NCBI GenBank assembly: GCA_019636215.1
Contig: JAHBXZ010000003.1
Location: 248,001 to 312,000, forward strand
Direction: 5' to 3'
DNA from: Planctomycetota bacterium
Lineage (GTDB): Bacteria; Planctomycetota; UBA8742; UBA2392
DNA: 64,000 nucleotides
Every line of letters starts with the position of its first letter. Positions within the stretch are counted from its first letter, which is position 1. The notes beneath the pieces were generated by a model that made no database searches, was not told where the DNA came from, and saw nothing but the letters and a program-made list of their open reading frames with translations. Shown piece after piece: positions 1-8,743 of the stretch. The position numbers and the translations under genes were made by a program.

Positions 1-1153
1 TACTGTTGATGATCGCCTCGACATGGTCCAGGCCCTTTTCGTTCACCTGGTCCAGGGGCAGCTCGCTGGCGCCGGGGATCATCTTCAACAGTTCTGACAT
101 CGGCCCCATCTTCTTGATCGCCTTGATCTGGCTGAGGAAGTCCTCCAGCGTGAAGGTGTCTTCCAGCAGTTTGCGCTCAAGCTCGATCGCGTGTTCTTCG
201 TTGATGGCGCTTTGTGCCTTCTCCACAAGGCTGACCACGTCGCCCATGCCCAGGATGCGGCCCGCCACGCGGTCGGCATGGAACACTTCCAGGCCGTCCA
301 TCTTTTCGCTGATGCCGACAAAGCGGATCGGCTTGCCGGTGATGGCGCGCACGGTCATGACCGCGCCGCCCCGTGAATCGCCGTCCAGCTTGGTCAGGAT
401 TGCGCCCGTCAGCGGCAGTTTTTCGTCAAAGGCCTTGGCCGACTTGACGGCGTCCTGGCCGGTCATGCCGTCGCACACAAAGAAGATTTCGTCGGGCTGG
501 GTTCTGCGAGCGATCTCCTGCACTTCCTTCATCAAGTCTTCGTCAACGTGCAGGCGGCCTGCGGTGTCGAGAATGACCACGTCGTGGCCGCCCTTGCGCG
601 CGGCCTCCAGCGCGCGAAAGCAGACCTCGGGCGGGGTAGATTTGCGGTCGGCAAACACCGGCACGCCGATGCCCTTGCCCACGACTTCAAGCTGGTCCAC
701 GGCTGCGGGGCGCTGCAGGTCCGCCGCGACCAGCAGCGGGTTCTTCTTCCACTTCTTTTTCAGGTACAGGGCCAGCTTGCCGCTGGTGGTGGTTTTGCCT
801 GAGCCCTGCAGGCCTGCCATCATGATCACCGTGGGCCGGTCGCCACGGAACTTGAGCCTGGCGCGGCCCTGGTCGTCCAGGGTGTCGGCCTCGGCCATCA
901 AGTTCACCAGCTCATCGTGTACGATCTTGATGAACTGCTCGCCGGGACGCACGCCCTTGAGCACGTCTTCGCCCAGGGCCTTTTCGCGCACACGCTCGGT
1001 GAAGTTCTTGACCACGGCCAGGCTTACGTCGGCCTCCAGCAGCGCGGTGCGAATCGCGCGCACGGCATCTTTGATGTTGTCTTCGCTGATGGTGGCGTTG
1101 CCGGAAATCTTGCGCCAAACGTCCGTAAACCGGCTGGAGATTGCGTCGAACAT
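1..1153 (-). CDS. ffh: Signal recognition particle protein Ffh (SRP54), 3' end outside window
   Basis: This is the SRP GTPase that binds 4.5S RNA and signal sequences and delivers ribosomes to FtsY at the membrane. The minus-strand reading frame opens with ATG at 1153 and runs off position 1, giving 384 codons. It starts MFDAISSRFTDVWRKISG, the usual N domain, followed by the P-loop GLQGSGKTT near residue 107, then DTAGR and TKLDGD of the G domain. The last residues in the window enter the M domain (SQIKAIKKMG). The rest of the M domain lies upstream of the window. rpsP, often found next to ffh, is about 22 kb away, beside a separate M-domain-only gene at 22006. Confidence 0.97.
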   Translation of the reverse strand, partial: MFDAISSRFTDVWRKISGNATISEDNIKDAVRAIRTALLEADVSLAVVKNFTERVREKALGEDVLKGVRPGEQFIKIVHDELVNLMAEADTLDDQGRARLKFRGDRPTVIMMAGLQGSGKTTTSGKLALYLKKKWKKNPLLVAADLQRPAAVDQLEVVGKGIGVPVFADRKSTPPEVCFRALEAARKGGHDVVILDTAGRLHVDEDLMKEVQEIARRTQPDEIFFVCDGMTGQDAVKSAKAFDEKLPLTGAILTKLDGDSRGGAVMTVRAITGKPIRFVGISEKMDGLEVFHADRVAGRILGMGDVVSLVEKAQSAINEEHAIELERKLLEDTFTLEDFLSQIKAIKKMGPMSELLKMIPGASELPLDQVNEKGLDHVEAIINS

Positions 1154-1276
1154 GCGTGTTCCGTGGGTCCGTGGGCCTCAATGCGCCGCGTCAGTGCGGG
1201 CGGGCAGTGTAGCAAGGCGAACCACAGGCAGTAGGGCGCGCACAACTTCGTTCGTCGTGGCCACACGAGCAGGTTG

Positions 1277-2317
1277 CTACAACCCGGACTGCTCGCCCGA
1301 ATTGCCGCCATTGCTGGAAAGCCGCTCTGTCAAGACAATCGAGTACTCATTTCCTTCGTAAATCGACACGTCTGGAATCTCATCTATGGACATCGGAGCC
1401 ACTTCCAATAGCGCCGTTCCATTGGGACCAACAGAGCACACCTGACAGGGATAAAGTCGATGGTCGAGTCTCACGTACAGAGACGGCATCTCACCAATGT
1501 TGCGCACTCTGATCACCGAGCTATCGGCATCTTCCATACGCATCCACTCAAGACATTTTGTCAGCAAGCGGCTCGTTTGCAGATCCAAGTCCTCCAGCAT
1601 GACAACCCACTGCTTGAAGCCTTTCTGGCCAATCGCTCGGATTTCCGGCCGGTCAAGCGTGAGGCCACCAACTAGCACCCGATAGTTTCCGTCGTCTTCC
1701 CTGGACCAAGGTGTCCGTGGAACGTCCTGGATATGCTCACCGATGAACGCCCGAAGCCGAGCAATCTCGGCTTCACTGTATCGCGCGGGGTCTCCCGCAG
1801 CACAGCGGATGACGATGTGAGTTGGGTCTTCCGTATCATAGTTAATGGCAACAATCTGAAGGCCAACGCCCCGGACCCACTCGACAAAGATGTTCTGCTC
1901 TACCTGCGGTCGATCCAGTCGCAAACACAATGTTTTGAGAAACAGAGCGCCAAGGGCACCTGCCCCAACACGTTCTCGCACAAACCCGATCCGAATGTGC
2001 TCCTCATTCAGACCTGCCTCGGCGTAAAGATGCCTAAGATTGGTGAGCGAGTCTTCTGGTCGCTCGTAGAACTGTCGCAAGCGCCGATCGATGACTTCCT
2101 TCTCCACCACTGTGTAGAGATAGGTTCCGTCGGCGAGTCCGTATTCGCCCGGCAGCATTGGCTCAAAGGTCGGGAGCTCTTCCCGCACATCTGCAACTGC
2201 GCGCACTTTGGCGGATCCGTTGCTGAGTTCGACGTCGTAGGCGCTGGGAGAAACCAGGCGACGATGAAGCACCGAGAGGTGTTTCATCAATTCACACTCT
2301 GAATGCATGTTCCCCAT
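1277..2317 (-). CDS. Hypothetical protein, lower GC than neighbours
   Basis: A protein of about 346 residues that I do not recognise. The frame is open to 2395, but the ATG at 2317 has a GGAAAG ribosome binding site six bases upstream and gives a cleaner start (MGNMHSECELMKHL). There is no signal peptide or membrane segment. The middle holds a charged region with REDDGNYRVLVGG and KQWVVMLEDLDLQTS, and the tail is rich in beta-type residues. The base composition looks clearly less GC-rich than ffh or the radical SAM gene on either side, which suggests recent acquisition. It could be a phage- or island-derived accessory gene. Its product is likely cytoplasmic; function unknown. Confidence 0.7.
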   Translation of the reverse strand: MGNMHSECELMKHLSVLHRRLVSPSAYDVELSNGSAKVRAVADVREELPTFEPMLPGEYGLADGTYLYTVVEKEVIDRRLRQFYERPEDSLTNLRHLYAEAGLNEEHIRIGFVRERVGAGALGALFLKTLCLRLDRPQVEQNIFVEWVRGVGLQIVAINYDTEDPTHIVIRCAAGDPARYSEAEIARLRAFIGEHIQDVPRTPWSREDDGNYRVLVGGLTLDRPEIRAIGQKGFKQWVVMLEDLDLQTSRLLTKCLEWMRMEDADSSVIRVRNIGEMPSLYVRLDHRLYPCQVCSVGPNGTALLEVAPMSIDEIPDVSIYEGNEYSIVLTERLSSNGGNSGEQSGL

Positions 2318-2411
2318 TTTCAACTTTCCGGAGGTCGCAAATCGCGACGGGCCACCTACTGCAAGCTCCCTTGCACATTGGCCGACGCCGCGCACTGATT
2401 CGGCTACTCCC

Positions 2412-2966
2412 CTACTTCGCCGCTTTCTCGCTGGCCGCCTTCAGTGCCGCCAGGTGCCCGCGGATGGTTGCCCCCTGGTCGCGGTTCATCAGCGCATTCA
2501 TGCCGCGAAAAAACGCGTTGGGGATTCGCCCTTCCTCGGTGATCGTCACCTTCGTGCCCTCCTCCACTTCTTCGAACGTGAAGGTCCAGGTCCCGAAGAA
2601 CACGCCCTTGGTGTGTTCCGTGCGCACCTTCAGCGTTTTGTCCTTCACCACCTCGGCGAACCACATGCGCATCTCGGTGCCGTCGTTCCACACTTCGACC
2701 CAACTTGCCTTGCCTTCTTCTTCAGCCTTGAAGTCACGGATCTCGCTGACATCCGTGCGCCATTCTTTGTGCTTCTGCACGTCCAATTGACGCGCGAAAA
2801 CATCCTCAATCTCGGCCTTGATCACGGTTGACTCACTGGCCTTGTGGGTTTCGTCCAGTGTCAGGCCATAGGCCGCGACGCCGCCACAGGCCACGGCGAT
2901 CAACGTCAGCACCGCCGCCAGGCCGCGCATGAGGGGCGAGCTCTTTTTCTTCTTGGGTTCGGCCAT
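2412..2966 (-). CDS. Membrane-anchored SRPBCC (START/polyketide cyclase-like) protein
   Basis: A 184-residue protein. The ATG at 2966 sits five bases after GGAGG, so I prefer it to the GTG six bases further upstream. A lysine-rich start (MAEPKKKKSSPLMRG) is followed by one hydrophobic segment (about residues 17-35), giving an N-terminal anchor with the rest probably outside the cytoplasm. The soluble part looks like an SRPBCC fold: a first helix followed by the VFARQLDVQKHKEW type motif, alternating strands (MRMWFAEVVKDKTLKVR, WTFTFEEVEEGTKVTI), and a long C-terminal helix. Such domains bind hydrophobic ligands. No specific ligand can be inferred from the sequence or neighbours. Confidence 0.75.
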   Translation of the reverse strand: MAEPKKKKSSPLMRGLAAVLTLIAVACGGVAAYGLTLDETHKASESTVIKAEIEDVFARQLDVQKHKEWRTDVSEIRDFKAEEEGKASWVEVWNDGTEMRMWFAEVVKDKTLKVRTEHTKGVFFGTWTFTFEEVEEGTKVTITEEGRIPNAFFRGMNALMNRDQGATIRGHLAALKAASEKAAK

Positions 2967-3100
2967 GTTCACCTCCGCTTGTGGATAACTGTTCCAAGGC
3001 TAACATCTCGCGCCTGCCTTCGCCCCCTTGGGGCGGGCAACCAGCGGCAGCCGATACGTCGGCTTGACCGCGATAGATGGCCGCAAGGCCTGAGGATGCC

Positions 3101-5758
3101 ATGAGCGACACCCCCGGCGCCAAGCGCCCTGACGCGAAACTTCACGCGAACCTGCAGCCCGCCGCCGGTGATCATTCCGCCGACCGCTACCGCAAACGCC
3201 CCGGCGAAATTCTTGACCGTCTGGAACGCGGCGGCCACGCCGACAAGGAAGACCTGGTCGCCGGGCGCATCACGCCCGATGGCCACGCCGTGCCCTTTGG
3301 CAAGCAAAAGCTGCAGGCCGAAATTAACAAGCGCTGGCTGGCCGAGGAACGCGAGCGCGTCAACGCCTCGCGCGGCAACCCCGTTGCTTACGGCCAGCAG
3401 AGCCCTGAGCTGAACGAGGCCCTGCAACGCTTCTTGCGCACGCAAGGCTCGCGCGGCAACGCCGCCGAGGGCGACCTTGGCGCAAAGGCCGCCGCCGCCC
3501 AGGAGTACGCGGCAAAGCTGGCGGCAAAGTACTACGAGTCGGCGGGCAACAGCGAGTCGGCAGCAGAACAAGAGCCCGAAGCGCCAGCGAGGAATGCAGG
3601 CGGGTCAGCAGTCGGCAATCAGAAGTCCGCAGCAAGGGCGGTGGCTGCAGACTCCCGACTGTCGACTGCCGACTATCCGCGCAGCGCGTACCTGCCCACC
3701 ACCCGCGCCGACATGGCCGCGCGCGGCTGGGATTCATGCGATTTCGTGCTCATCAGCGGCGACGCTTACGTTGACCACCCCAGCTTTGCCAACGCCGTGA
3801 TCGGCCGCGTGCTGGAGTGGGCCGGGTTCAAGGTCGGCGTTCTTTCGCAGCCTGACTTCCGAAACGTCGAGGCCTTCAAAGCCCTGGGCAAGCCGCGGCT
3901 GGCCTTTCTGGTCAGCGCCGGCAACCTTGACAGCAACCTGAACGCCTACACGGCACACAAACTGCCGCGCAGCGACGACCCCTACAGCCCCGGCGGCAAG
4001 CCCGGCAGGCGCCCGGTGCGCGCCACCATCGTCTACTGCAACATGCTGCGCCGCGCGTTCGGCAAGACGCCGATCATCGTCGGCGGCATCGAGGCCAGCC
4101 AGCGCCGCTTTGCCCATTACGACTATTGGGACGACAAAGTCCGCCGCAGCGTGCTGCTGGACAGCAACGCCGACATGCTTGTCTTCGGCATGGGCGAGCA
4201 GCAGATCGTCGAAATCGCCCACCGCATGAACGGCGGCGAAAGCCTGCACGAAATCAACGACGTGCGCGGCACCTGCTACGTCAAGAAAGACATCACGTAC
4301 CTGGATACGCCCGCGTTCATCGAACGCTTCGGCAAGCCGATGCACACGCTGGATTACGAAGCCCTGCTGGCACCTCGCCGGGAATCGGGAATCGGGAATC
4401 GAGAATCGGATTGCGCTGTTCCCGATTCCCGATTCCCGAACACCGATTCCCGAAACGACCGCGTCCAGGAACTTCAGGACACCGGGCCAGAATCCATTCC
4501 CGAGTACCGCAAGAGTTACTCGCGCGCCTTCAAAATCATCTTTGACCAGCAGGACCCGATCCGTGGCAGGCCGCTGGTGCAGAAACATGGCGCGCTGAGC
4601 GTGATCCAGTTGCCGCCCGCGCGCCATCAGTCCGAAGAAGAACTCGACCGCTGGTACGACCTGCCCTACACCCGCCTGCCGCATCCCGATTACGCGCGCG
4701 AGGGCATTCCGGCCTGGCTGACCACCCAGCACAGCATCAACACCCACCGTGGCTGCATGGGCAGTTGCACCTTCTGCGCAATCTGGATGCACCAGGGGCG
4801 CACGATTCAATCGCGCAGCATCGACAGCATTGAAAAGGAAGCCGCGAACATCACCCACATGCCCAGCTTCAAGGGCTATATCAGCGACGTGGGTGGGCCC
4901 ACAGCGAACATGTACGGCAACTACTGCACCGTCCAGCAGACACTGGGCGCGTGCAAGGACCGCGATTGCCTGCTGCCCGACCCCTGCCCGGCGTTGCGCC
5001 AGCATCTTGAAAAGCAACTTGAAATGCTGCGCCGCGTGCGCGCGGTGCCCGGCGTGAAGAAGGCATTCATCGCCAGCGGCATCCGACACGACATGTTGAT
5101 TGACGGCAAGACCGCCGGTGCCAATGGCGACGCCTATATCGAGAACCTCGCCAAACACCACACCAGCGGCCATTTGAAGGTCGCGCCGGAACACCTGAGC
5201 GATGACGTTCTAAGCAAGATGCGCAAGCCCGGCCTGCACAAGTTTGAGGAATTCAAGAAACGTTTCGTCGAGGCCAGCAAGCGCGTTGGCAAAGAACAGT
5301 ACCTGGTGGCCTACTTCGTGAGCAGCCACCCCGGCTGCACGATGGACGAGCAGATCCGCCTGGCCGAATATTTCAAGCGCAACAACTGGAGCCCCGAACA
5401 GGTACAGGATTTCATCCCCACACCCATGACGCCCGCAACGGCCATGTTCTACAGCGGCCTGGACCCTGAAACGAGCGATTACGTCTACACGCCGACTACG
5501 ATGCGCGAAAAGCGCCGCCAGCGCGCCTTGATGCAGTTCAGCCGCCCCGAGTTCCAGGGCCGCGTGCGCAAGGCACTGCGCGAGGCCGGCCGCACCGACC
5601 TGATCGGCCGCCACAAAGAAGCACTGGTGCCTCCCGGCAACGAAGAAGACTGGGAAGACGACAACCCCGCAAGGCCGGCCGGCATCGGCAGCGGCCCCGC
5701 CACCATGAAGAAGCGCGGGAACCCGTACCGGGGTAAGAGGCCAAGGCGGCAAGTCTGA
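3101..5758 (+). CDS. ygiQ: YgiQ family radical SAM protein with in-frame repeat insertions
   Basis: An 885-residue member of the YgiQ (UPF0313) radical SAM family, of unknown physiological reaction. The ATG at 3101 follows GAGG by five bases; another in-frame ATG lies at 3077 with a poor site. The family-specific N-terminal part begins near residue 196 (YLPTTRADMAARGWDSCDF, then GDAYVDHPSF). The radical SAM cluster motif CMGSCTFC gives Cys552, Cys556 and Cys559, which bind the 4Fe-4S cluster. The first 195 residues are an extension. Two low-complexity inserts, near residues 160-195 and 425-450, come from inverted DNA repeats and are not expected in the family. The stop overlaps the next gene start (TGATG). 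Confidence 0.93.
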   Translation: MSDTPGAKRPDAKLHANLQPAAGDHSADRYRKRPGEILDRLERGGHADKEDLVAGRITPDGHAVPFGKQKLQAEINKRWLAEERERVNASRGNPVAYGQQSPELNEALQRFLRTQGSRGNAAEGDLGAKAAAAQEYAAKLAAKYYESAGNSESAAEQEPEAPARNAGGSAVGNQKSAARAVAADSRLSTADYPRSAYLPTTRADMAARGWDSCDFVLISGDAYVDHPSFANAVIGRVLEWAGFKVGVLSQPDFRNVEAFKALGKPRLAFLVSAGNLDSNLNAYTAHKLPRSDDPYSPGGKPGRRPVRATIVYCNMLRRAFGKTPIIVGGIEASQRRFAHYDYWDDKVRRSVLLDSNADMLVFGMGEQQIVEIAHRMNGGESLHEINDVRGTCYVKKDITYLDTPAFIERFGKPMHTLDYEALLAPRRESGIGNRESDCAVPDSRFPNTDSRNDRVQELQDTGPESIPEYRKSYSRAFKIIFDQQDPIRGRPLVQKHGALSVIQLPPARHQSEEELDRWYDLPYTRLPHPDYAREGIPAWLTTQHSINTHRGCMGSCTFCAIWMHQGRTIQSRSIDSIEKEAANITHMPSFKGYISDVGGPTANMYGNYCTVQQTLGACKDRDCLLPDPCPALRQHLEKQLEMLRRVRAVPGVKKAFIASGIRHDMLIDGKTAGANGDAYIENLAKHHTSGHLKVAPEHLSDDVLSKMRKPGLHKFEEFKKRFVEASKRVGKEQYLVAYFVSSHPGCTMDEQIRLAEYFKRNNWSPEQVQDFIPTPMTPATAMFYSGLDPETSDYVYTPTTMREKRRQRALMQFSRPEFQGRVRKALREAGRTDLIGRHKEALVPPGNEEDWEDDNPARPAGIGSGPATMKKRGNPYRGKRPRRQV
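3588..3676 (+). repeat. In-frame inverted-repeat insertion 1 inside ygiQ
   Basis: A stretch built from short units of the type AGTCGGCAATC and, further on, GACTCCCGACTGTCGACTGC. The two halves are imperfect inverted complements (GTCGGCA...AGTC against GACTCCC...TGCCGAC). It is translated in frame as low-complexity Ala/Ser/Asp-rich residues between the N-terminal extension and the YgiQ core. It resembles the better-conserved insertion at 4379-4453 in the same gene. Confidence 0.55.
4379..4453 (+). repeat. In-frame inverted-repeat insertion 2 inside ygiQ (GGGAATC units)
   Basis: The left arm holds three to four tandem GGGAATC-type units (4379-4410) and the right arm three GATTCCC units (4421-4453), separated by a short spacer. 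The whole could fold into a long hairpin. It is read in frame as an ESGIGNRES-type peptide followed by PDSRFPNTDSR. It interrupts a well-conserved part of the protein without breaking the frame. Confidence 0.8.
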
Positions 5759-6144
5759 TGAGTATCTACCGCCGAGACGAGGTTGATCCCGAGTGGGAGC
5801 CAATCCCCTGGGATGCCAAGGGGCCCCAAGTGGACGAGCAGGAAAGGGGCTTTCATACGCGGGCGCTCAAGCCGCTGGTCTGGACGAAGGTCGATTGGAA
5901 CAACTTTCCTCACGAGGGCATTTTCGGACATGACCGCGACTGGTTCACGAACAACGACATTGCCTATGTGGCTACGGTCGAAGGTGAAGACCTGGTCCTG
6001 ATTCGGCGCGATTGGTTCGGATTCCCGGACCCGCCGCAATGGGCATTGGCGTCGCGCCCTGTCGGCAACGAGCAAAGCAAGTGGGCGATGTGGGGATCTT
6101 TTCCCATTCTGCCTGCGGCGTGGTCCGTACCTGACGCCGTGTGA
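5758..6144 (+). CDS. Hypothetical protein translationally coupled to ygiQ
   Basis: A 128-residue protein whose ATG overlaps the ygiQ TGA stop (TGATG), so translation is probably coupled. It is rich in Trp and acidic residues (EVDPEWEPIPWD, KVDWNNFPHEGIF, HDRDWFTNNDIAYVATV). There is no signal peptide, membrane segment or motif that I can name. It is likely a small cytoplasmic protein. The overlap argues it is expressed with the radical SAM protein but does not show a shared function. Confidence 0.7.
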   Translation: MSIYRRDEVDPEWEPIPWDAKGPQVDEQERGFHTRALKPLVWTKVDWNNFPHEGIFGHDRDWFTNNDIAYVATVEGEDLVLIRRDWFGFPDPPQWALASRPVGNEQSKWAMWGSFPILPAAWSVPDAV

Positions 6145-6178
6145 GTTTGCCGCGGGACTCCGCTTGCCGCGCCCCCGC

Positions 6179-6472
6179 CTAAAGACGTTGCCGCCAGACT
6201 TCCGGGTCGCGGTGCAGGTGCACGACCTCGACAACATAGGCCGCATCCTCTTCAACCACGTATATGATGCCGTAGGGAAAACGGTTGGTCAGAACGCGGC
6301 GTGCGCCGGGTTCGACTTCTGCGGCCGCAAGCGGAAACTCGGCCAGTCGATCCAGCGCCGCCTGCATCTCGTCCAGGAACTGGTCGCCGAAACCGGGGCT
6401 TTGCAGGTCATGCCACTCCCGCGCCGAATCGATATCTGCCTAGGCGGAGCGCTTGACCTTCACCCGAATCAC
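6179..6472 (-). pseudogene. ParE/RelE-type toxin interrupted by an in-frame amber codon
   Basis: The frame begins with GTG at 6472, overlapping the antitoxin stop as GTGA. It reads VIRVKVKRSA, then TAG at 6442-6440, then ADIDSAREWHDLQSPGFGDQF and on to the stop at 6179. Without the TAG it would be a 97-residue ParE-like toxin, a normal length. After the stop the family features are intact: the helix with EWHDLQSPGFGDQFLDEM, GARRVLTNRFPYGIIYVVE and the basic tail. An internal ATG at 6367 leaves only a 62-residue C-terminal part. I infer a toxin inactivated by a point mutation, since a Glu or Gln codon at this position would restore it; a sequencing error is possible. Confidence 0.8.
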
Positions 6473-6696
6473 TTGGACTTACCCCGCAGGCGCGCCAGCA
6501 CCGTTTGATAGTCTTCCCCCTCGTGCGGGTTGGCGCGGTGGTCCTCGATGCGCTGTTGCACCAGCTTGCGCTGCGCATTGCTGAGTGGCCACTGCTTCTC
6601 GGTTTCGGACATCGATTCCCACAGCACCTCGATCAAAGCCAGACGCTCTTTGGGCGTCAGTGTGGCAATCTGGCTTTCCGTAAGTTGCGTACCCAT
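6469..6696 (-). CDS. Addiction module antitoxin (Unstab_antitox type)
   Basis: A 75-residue antitoxin starting at the ATG at 6696 (MGTQLTESQIATLTPKERL). The features of this antitoxin family are a helical N-terminal half (ALIEVLWESMSE) and a C-terminal toxin-binding segment with RKLVQQRIEDHRANP. The frame is open to 6885, but the short start matches the family length and the second antitoxin at 10295. It neutralises the adjacent ParE-like toxin and usually represses its own operon. Its stop overlaps the toxin GTG by the sequence GTGA. The partner toxin is broken here, so this may be a decaying module. Confidence 0.85.
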   Translation of the reverse strand: MGTQLTESQIATLTPKERLALIEVLWESMSETEKQWPLSNAQRKLVQQRIEDHRANPHEGEDYQTVLARLRGKSK

Positions 6697-6946
6697 GACT
6701 GTATCCGGGCCCATTGAAGCAGCCAGAGATGCAAGTCCAGCCATCTGCACAGATTCCGTTAGTGTCCAAGCCAAGCCCCTGGGCGCCAAACTGAACGTCG
6801 TTGTGGCCGTTCTTCGCACCTTCGCAGTCCTTCGCGCCTTGGCGTCAGGCCGCTGCAGTTCGCCGTCGCCGTCTCCGGGACACACACCCAGCGGCGCCGA
6901 TCATGACTGTCGCGGTTTGCTTGCCGTCACTACACTTGTTCCCACC
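6697..6946. other. Divergent intergenic region between antitoxin and kinase
   Basis: A 250-bp gap between the minus-strand antitoxin start and the plus-strand kinase start. It must hold both promoters. I see no convincing -35/-10 pair, operator palindrome or RNA gene. Reading frames extend through it on both strands but lack start signals. Confidence 0.4.
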
Positions 6947-8743
6947 ATGCTTTGTCCCGCCTGCAAAACCGACAACCCCGCCGACGCGGCGTTTTGCTTC
7001 CGCTGTGGCACCCGCATGGGCAGTCCGCCGCCGGAAGACCCCAGCACCGGCACACTGCTGGCCATTGAAGCCGGCACGCCCGGGGGTGGGCCGCTGCCCA
7101 GCACCAGGCACCAGCCGACGCCGCGCGGGGAATCACCGCCTGATGCCGTGACGCCCTACAAAGTCGCGCTTGGATTTGCCGGGCCGGCCAACCGGTACGA
7201 ACTGCTGGAGGTCCTGGGCCACGGCGGCATGGGCGCGGTGTTCAAGGCCCGCGACAACAGCCTGGGCCGCATCGTTGCGCTCAAACGCATCAAGCACGCG
7301 GGCGCCAGCGAGGACTCCTATCTGCGTTTCACCCGCGAGGCCCAGAACTTCGCCAAGATGCTCCACCCGCACATCGTGACTCTGTTCGATTACGGCCGCG
7401 ACGACCATGGACCCTACCTGGTCATGGAATACGTGGAAGGCGAACCCCTGAACGTGCGGCTGGCCCGCCGCGGCGCACTGCCGCCCGAACAGGCCGTGGG
7501 CATCTTTGTAGGCATTGCCGCGGGCGTGGACCATGCCCACGCCAAGGGTGTCGTGCACCGCGACATCAAGCCCGCCAACGTGATCATTGACCCCAGCGGC
7601 ACGCCCAAGCTGCTTGACTTCGGCCTGGCGCGCGAAGGGGTGGATTCCGAGATGTCGCAGACCGGCTGGTTCCTGGGCACCCCCGACTACGCCGCACCCG
7701 AACAGAAGCGCGACGCCAAAAGTGTGGACTCCCGCGCCGACATCTACGCCATGGGCGTAGTGCTGTACGAAATGCTGACCGGCCTGCGCCCGGTGCCGCT
7801 GCACCTGCCCAAACTGCCGGGGCGCTGGCAGCCAGTGGTCACAAGGGCCGTCGAGCCCGAACCCAAGGACCGCTACGCCACCGTGGCCGACTTTCTGGCC
7901 GAAGTGCGCGCCGTGCCGCTGGATGCCCCGCCATCGGTGCCGGCCCGCCCCGCCGCCAGCAACGAGCTGGCCTGCCCCGAGTGCGGCACCGACAACACTC
8001 TGGAGGCCGTCACCTGTACGCAATGCAACGCGCCACTGACCACCCCCTGCGTGGTGTGCAACCAGCCGCGCCGCGTGGGCCTGCGCAACTGCGGGCACTG
8101 CGGTGCCAGCGCGGTCGTGGCCTCGATTGCCGTCACGCACCGCCAGCGCGCCGAGCGCGCCCTGGCACTGCGCGCCTGGAAGGAAGCATTGAACGAGCTG
8201 ACCGAGCTTGATTTCCTGCTCACGCGATCCAGCGACATGCTTGGCCCGGCTGCCAACTGGTTTGACTGGGTGCGCGCCGGCACCAAGACCGCCAAGCAGG
8301 CCATCGACCAGGCCCGCAAGCTGGCCAGCTCGGCGCGTGAAACAGCCCAGCGCGGCATGCTGGGTGCGGCCGAGCGCAAGCTGGCCCAGGCCGCGCAGAT
8401 TGACCCGGTGTTTGAGCAGGAGCACCGCCTGCTTGCCGAACAGGCAGGCGTCGCGCCCGGCGTTCCGGGCAGCGACAGCGGCGTTGAACCGGACCCCCGC
8501 ACCTCGCGGTTTGACGACCTGACTTCAGGCTCGCGCGCGATCGGCGGCACCGCGCGACCCGATTCCAGCAAGGCCCGCACCGGGCCCGTGCCGCCTTCGC
8601 GCCCCACCATCAGCCGCGCCAACCTGAGGGTGCGCTGCAACGCCTGCAAGGCCGGGTTTTTGACGCGTCAAGACGTGATCGCCAAGCAGAAGGCCTGCCC
8701 CAAGTGCGGCGTCGAGCCATTTTCGTGGACGGCGCAGCCGTGA
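6947..8743 (+). CDS. Ser/Thr protein kinase with three zinc-ribbon regions
   Basis: A 598-residue Hanks-type kinase. I chose the ATG at 6947 because it starts directly with a zinc ribbon (CPACKTDNPADAAFCFRCG). The kinase domain runs from about residue 82 to 330: glycine loop GHGGMGAV, ALKRIK lysine, HRDIKPAN catalytic loop, DFGLA, and APE. A second ribbon region follows (CPECGTDNTLEAVTC, CVVCN, CGHCG), then a helical region (about 390-500), and a third CNACK...CPKCG pair at the extreme C terminus. No membrane segment is present, so it is likely cytoplasmic. The ribbons may bind partners or metal. Its TGA stop abuts the stop of the convergent diiron gene with no gap. Confidence 0.93.
   Translation: MLCPACKTDNPADAAFCFRCGTRMGSPPPEDPSTGTLLAIEAGTPGGGPLPSTRHQPTPRGESPPDAVTPYKVALGFAGPANRYELLEVLGHGGMGAVFKARDNSLGRIVALKRIKHAGASEDSYLRFTREAQNFAKMLHPHIVTLFDYGRDDHGPYLVMEYVEGEPLNVRLARRGALPPEQAVGIFVGIAAGVDHAHAKGVVHRDIKPANVIIDPSGTPKLLDFGLAREGVDSEMSQTGWFLGTPDYAAPEQKRDAKSVDSRADIYAMGVVLYEMLTGLRPVPLHLPKLPGRWQPVVTRAVEPEPKDRYATVADFLAEVRAVPLDAPPSVPARPAASNELACPECGTDNTLEAVTCTQCNAPLTTPCVVCNQPRRVGLRNCGHCGASAVVASIAVTHRQRAERALALRAWKEALNELTELDFLLTRSSDMLGPAANWFDWVRAGTKTAKQAIDQARKLASSARETAQRGMLGAAERKLAQAAQIDPVFEQEHRLLAEQAGVAPGVPGSDSGVEPDPRTSRFDDLTSGSRAIGGTARPDSSKARTGPVPPSRPTISRANLRVRCNACKAGFLTRQDVIAKQKACPKCGVEPFSWTAQP

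Noticed and set aside
1024..1311. A minus-strand 95-residue frame overlapping the ffh start
   Set aside because: It overlaps ffh in another frame and has no recognisable content.
6..1361. A 451-residue plus-strand open frame at the window start
   Set aside because: It is antisense to ffh, whose protein is unmistakable; the plus-strand product is low-complexity Ser/Arg and matches nothing.
4379..4453. A CRISPR-like or intergenic repeat array
   Set aside because: Units are about seven bases, arranged as an inverted repeat inside a coding frame, with no spacers.
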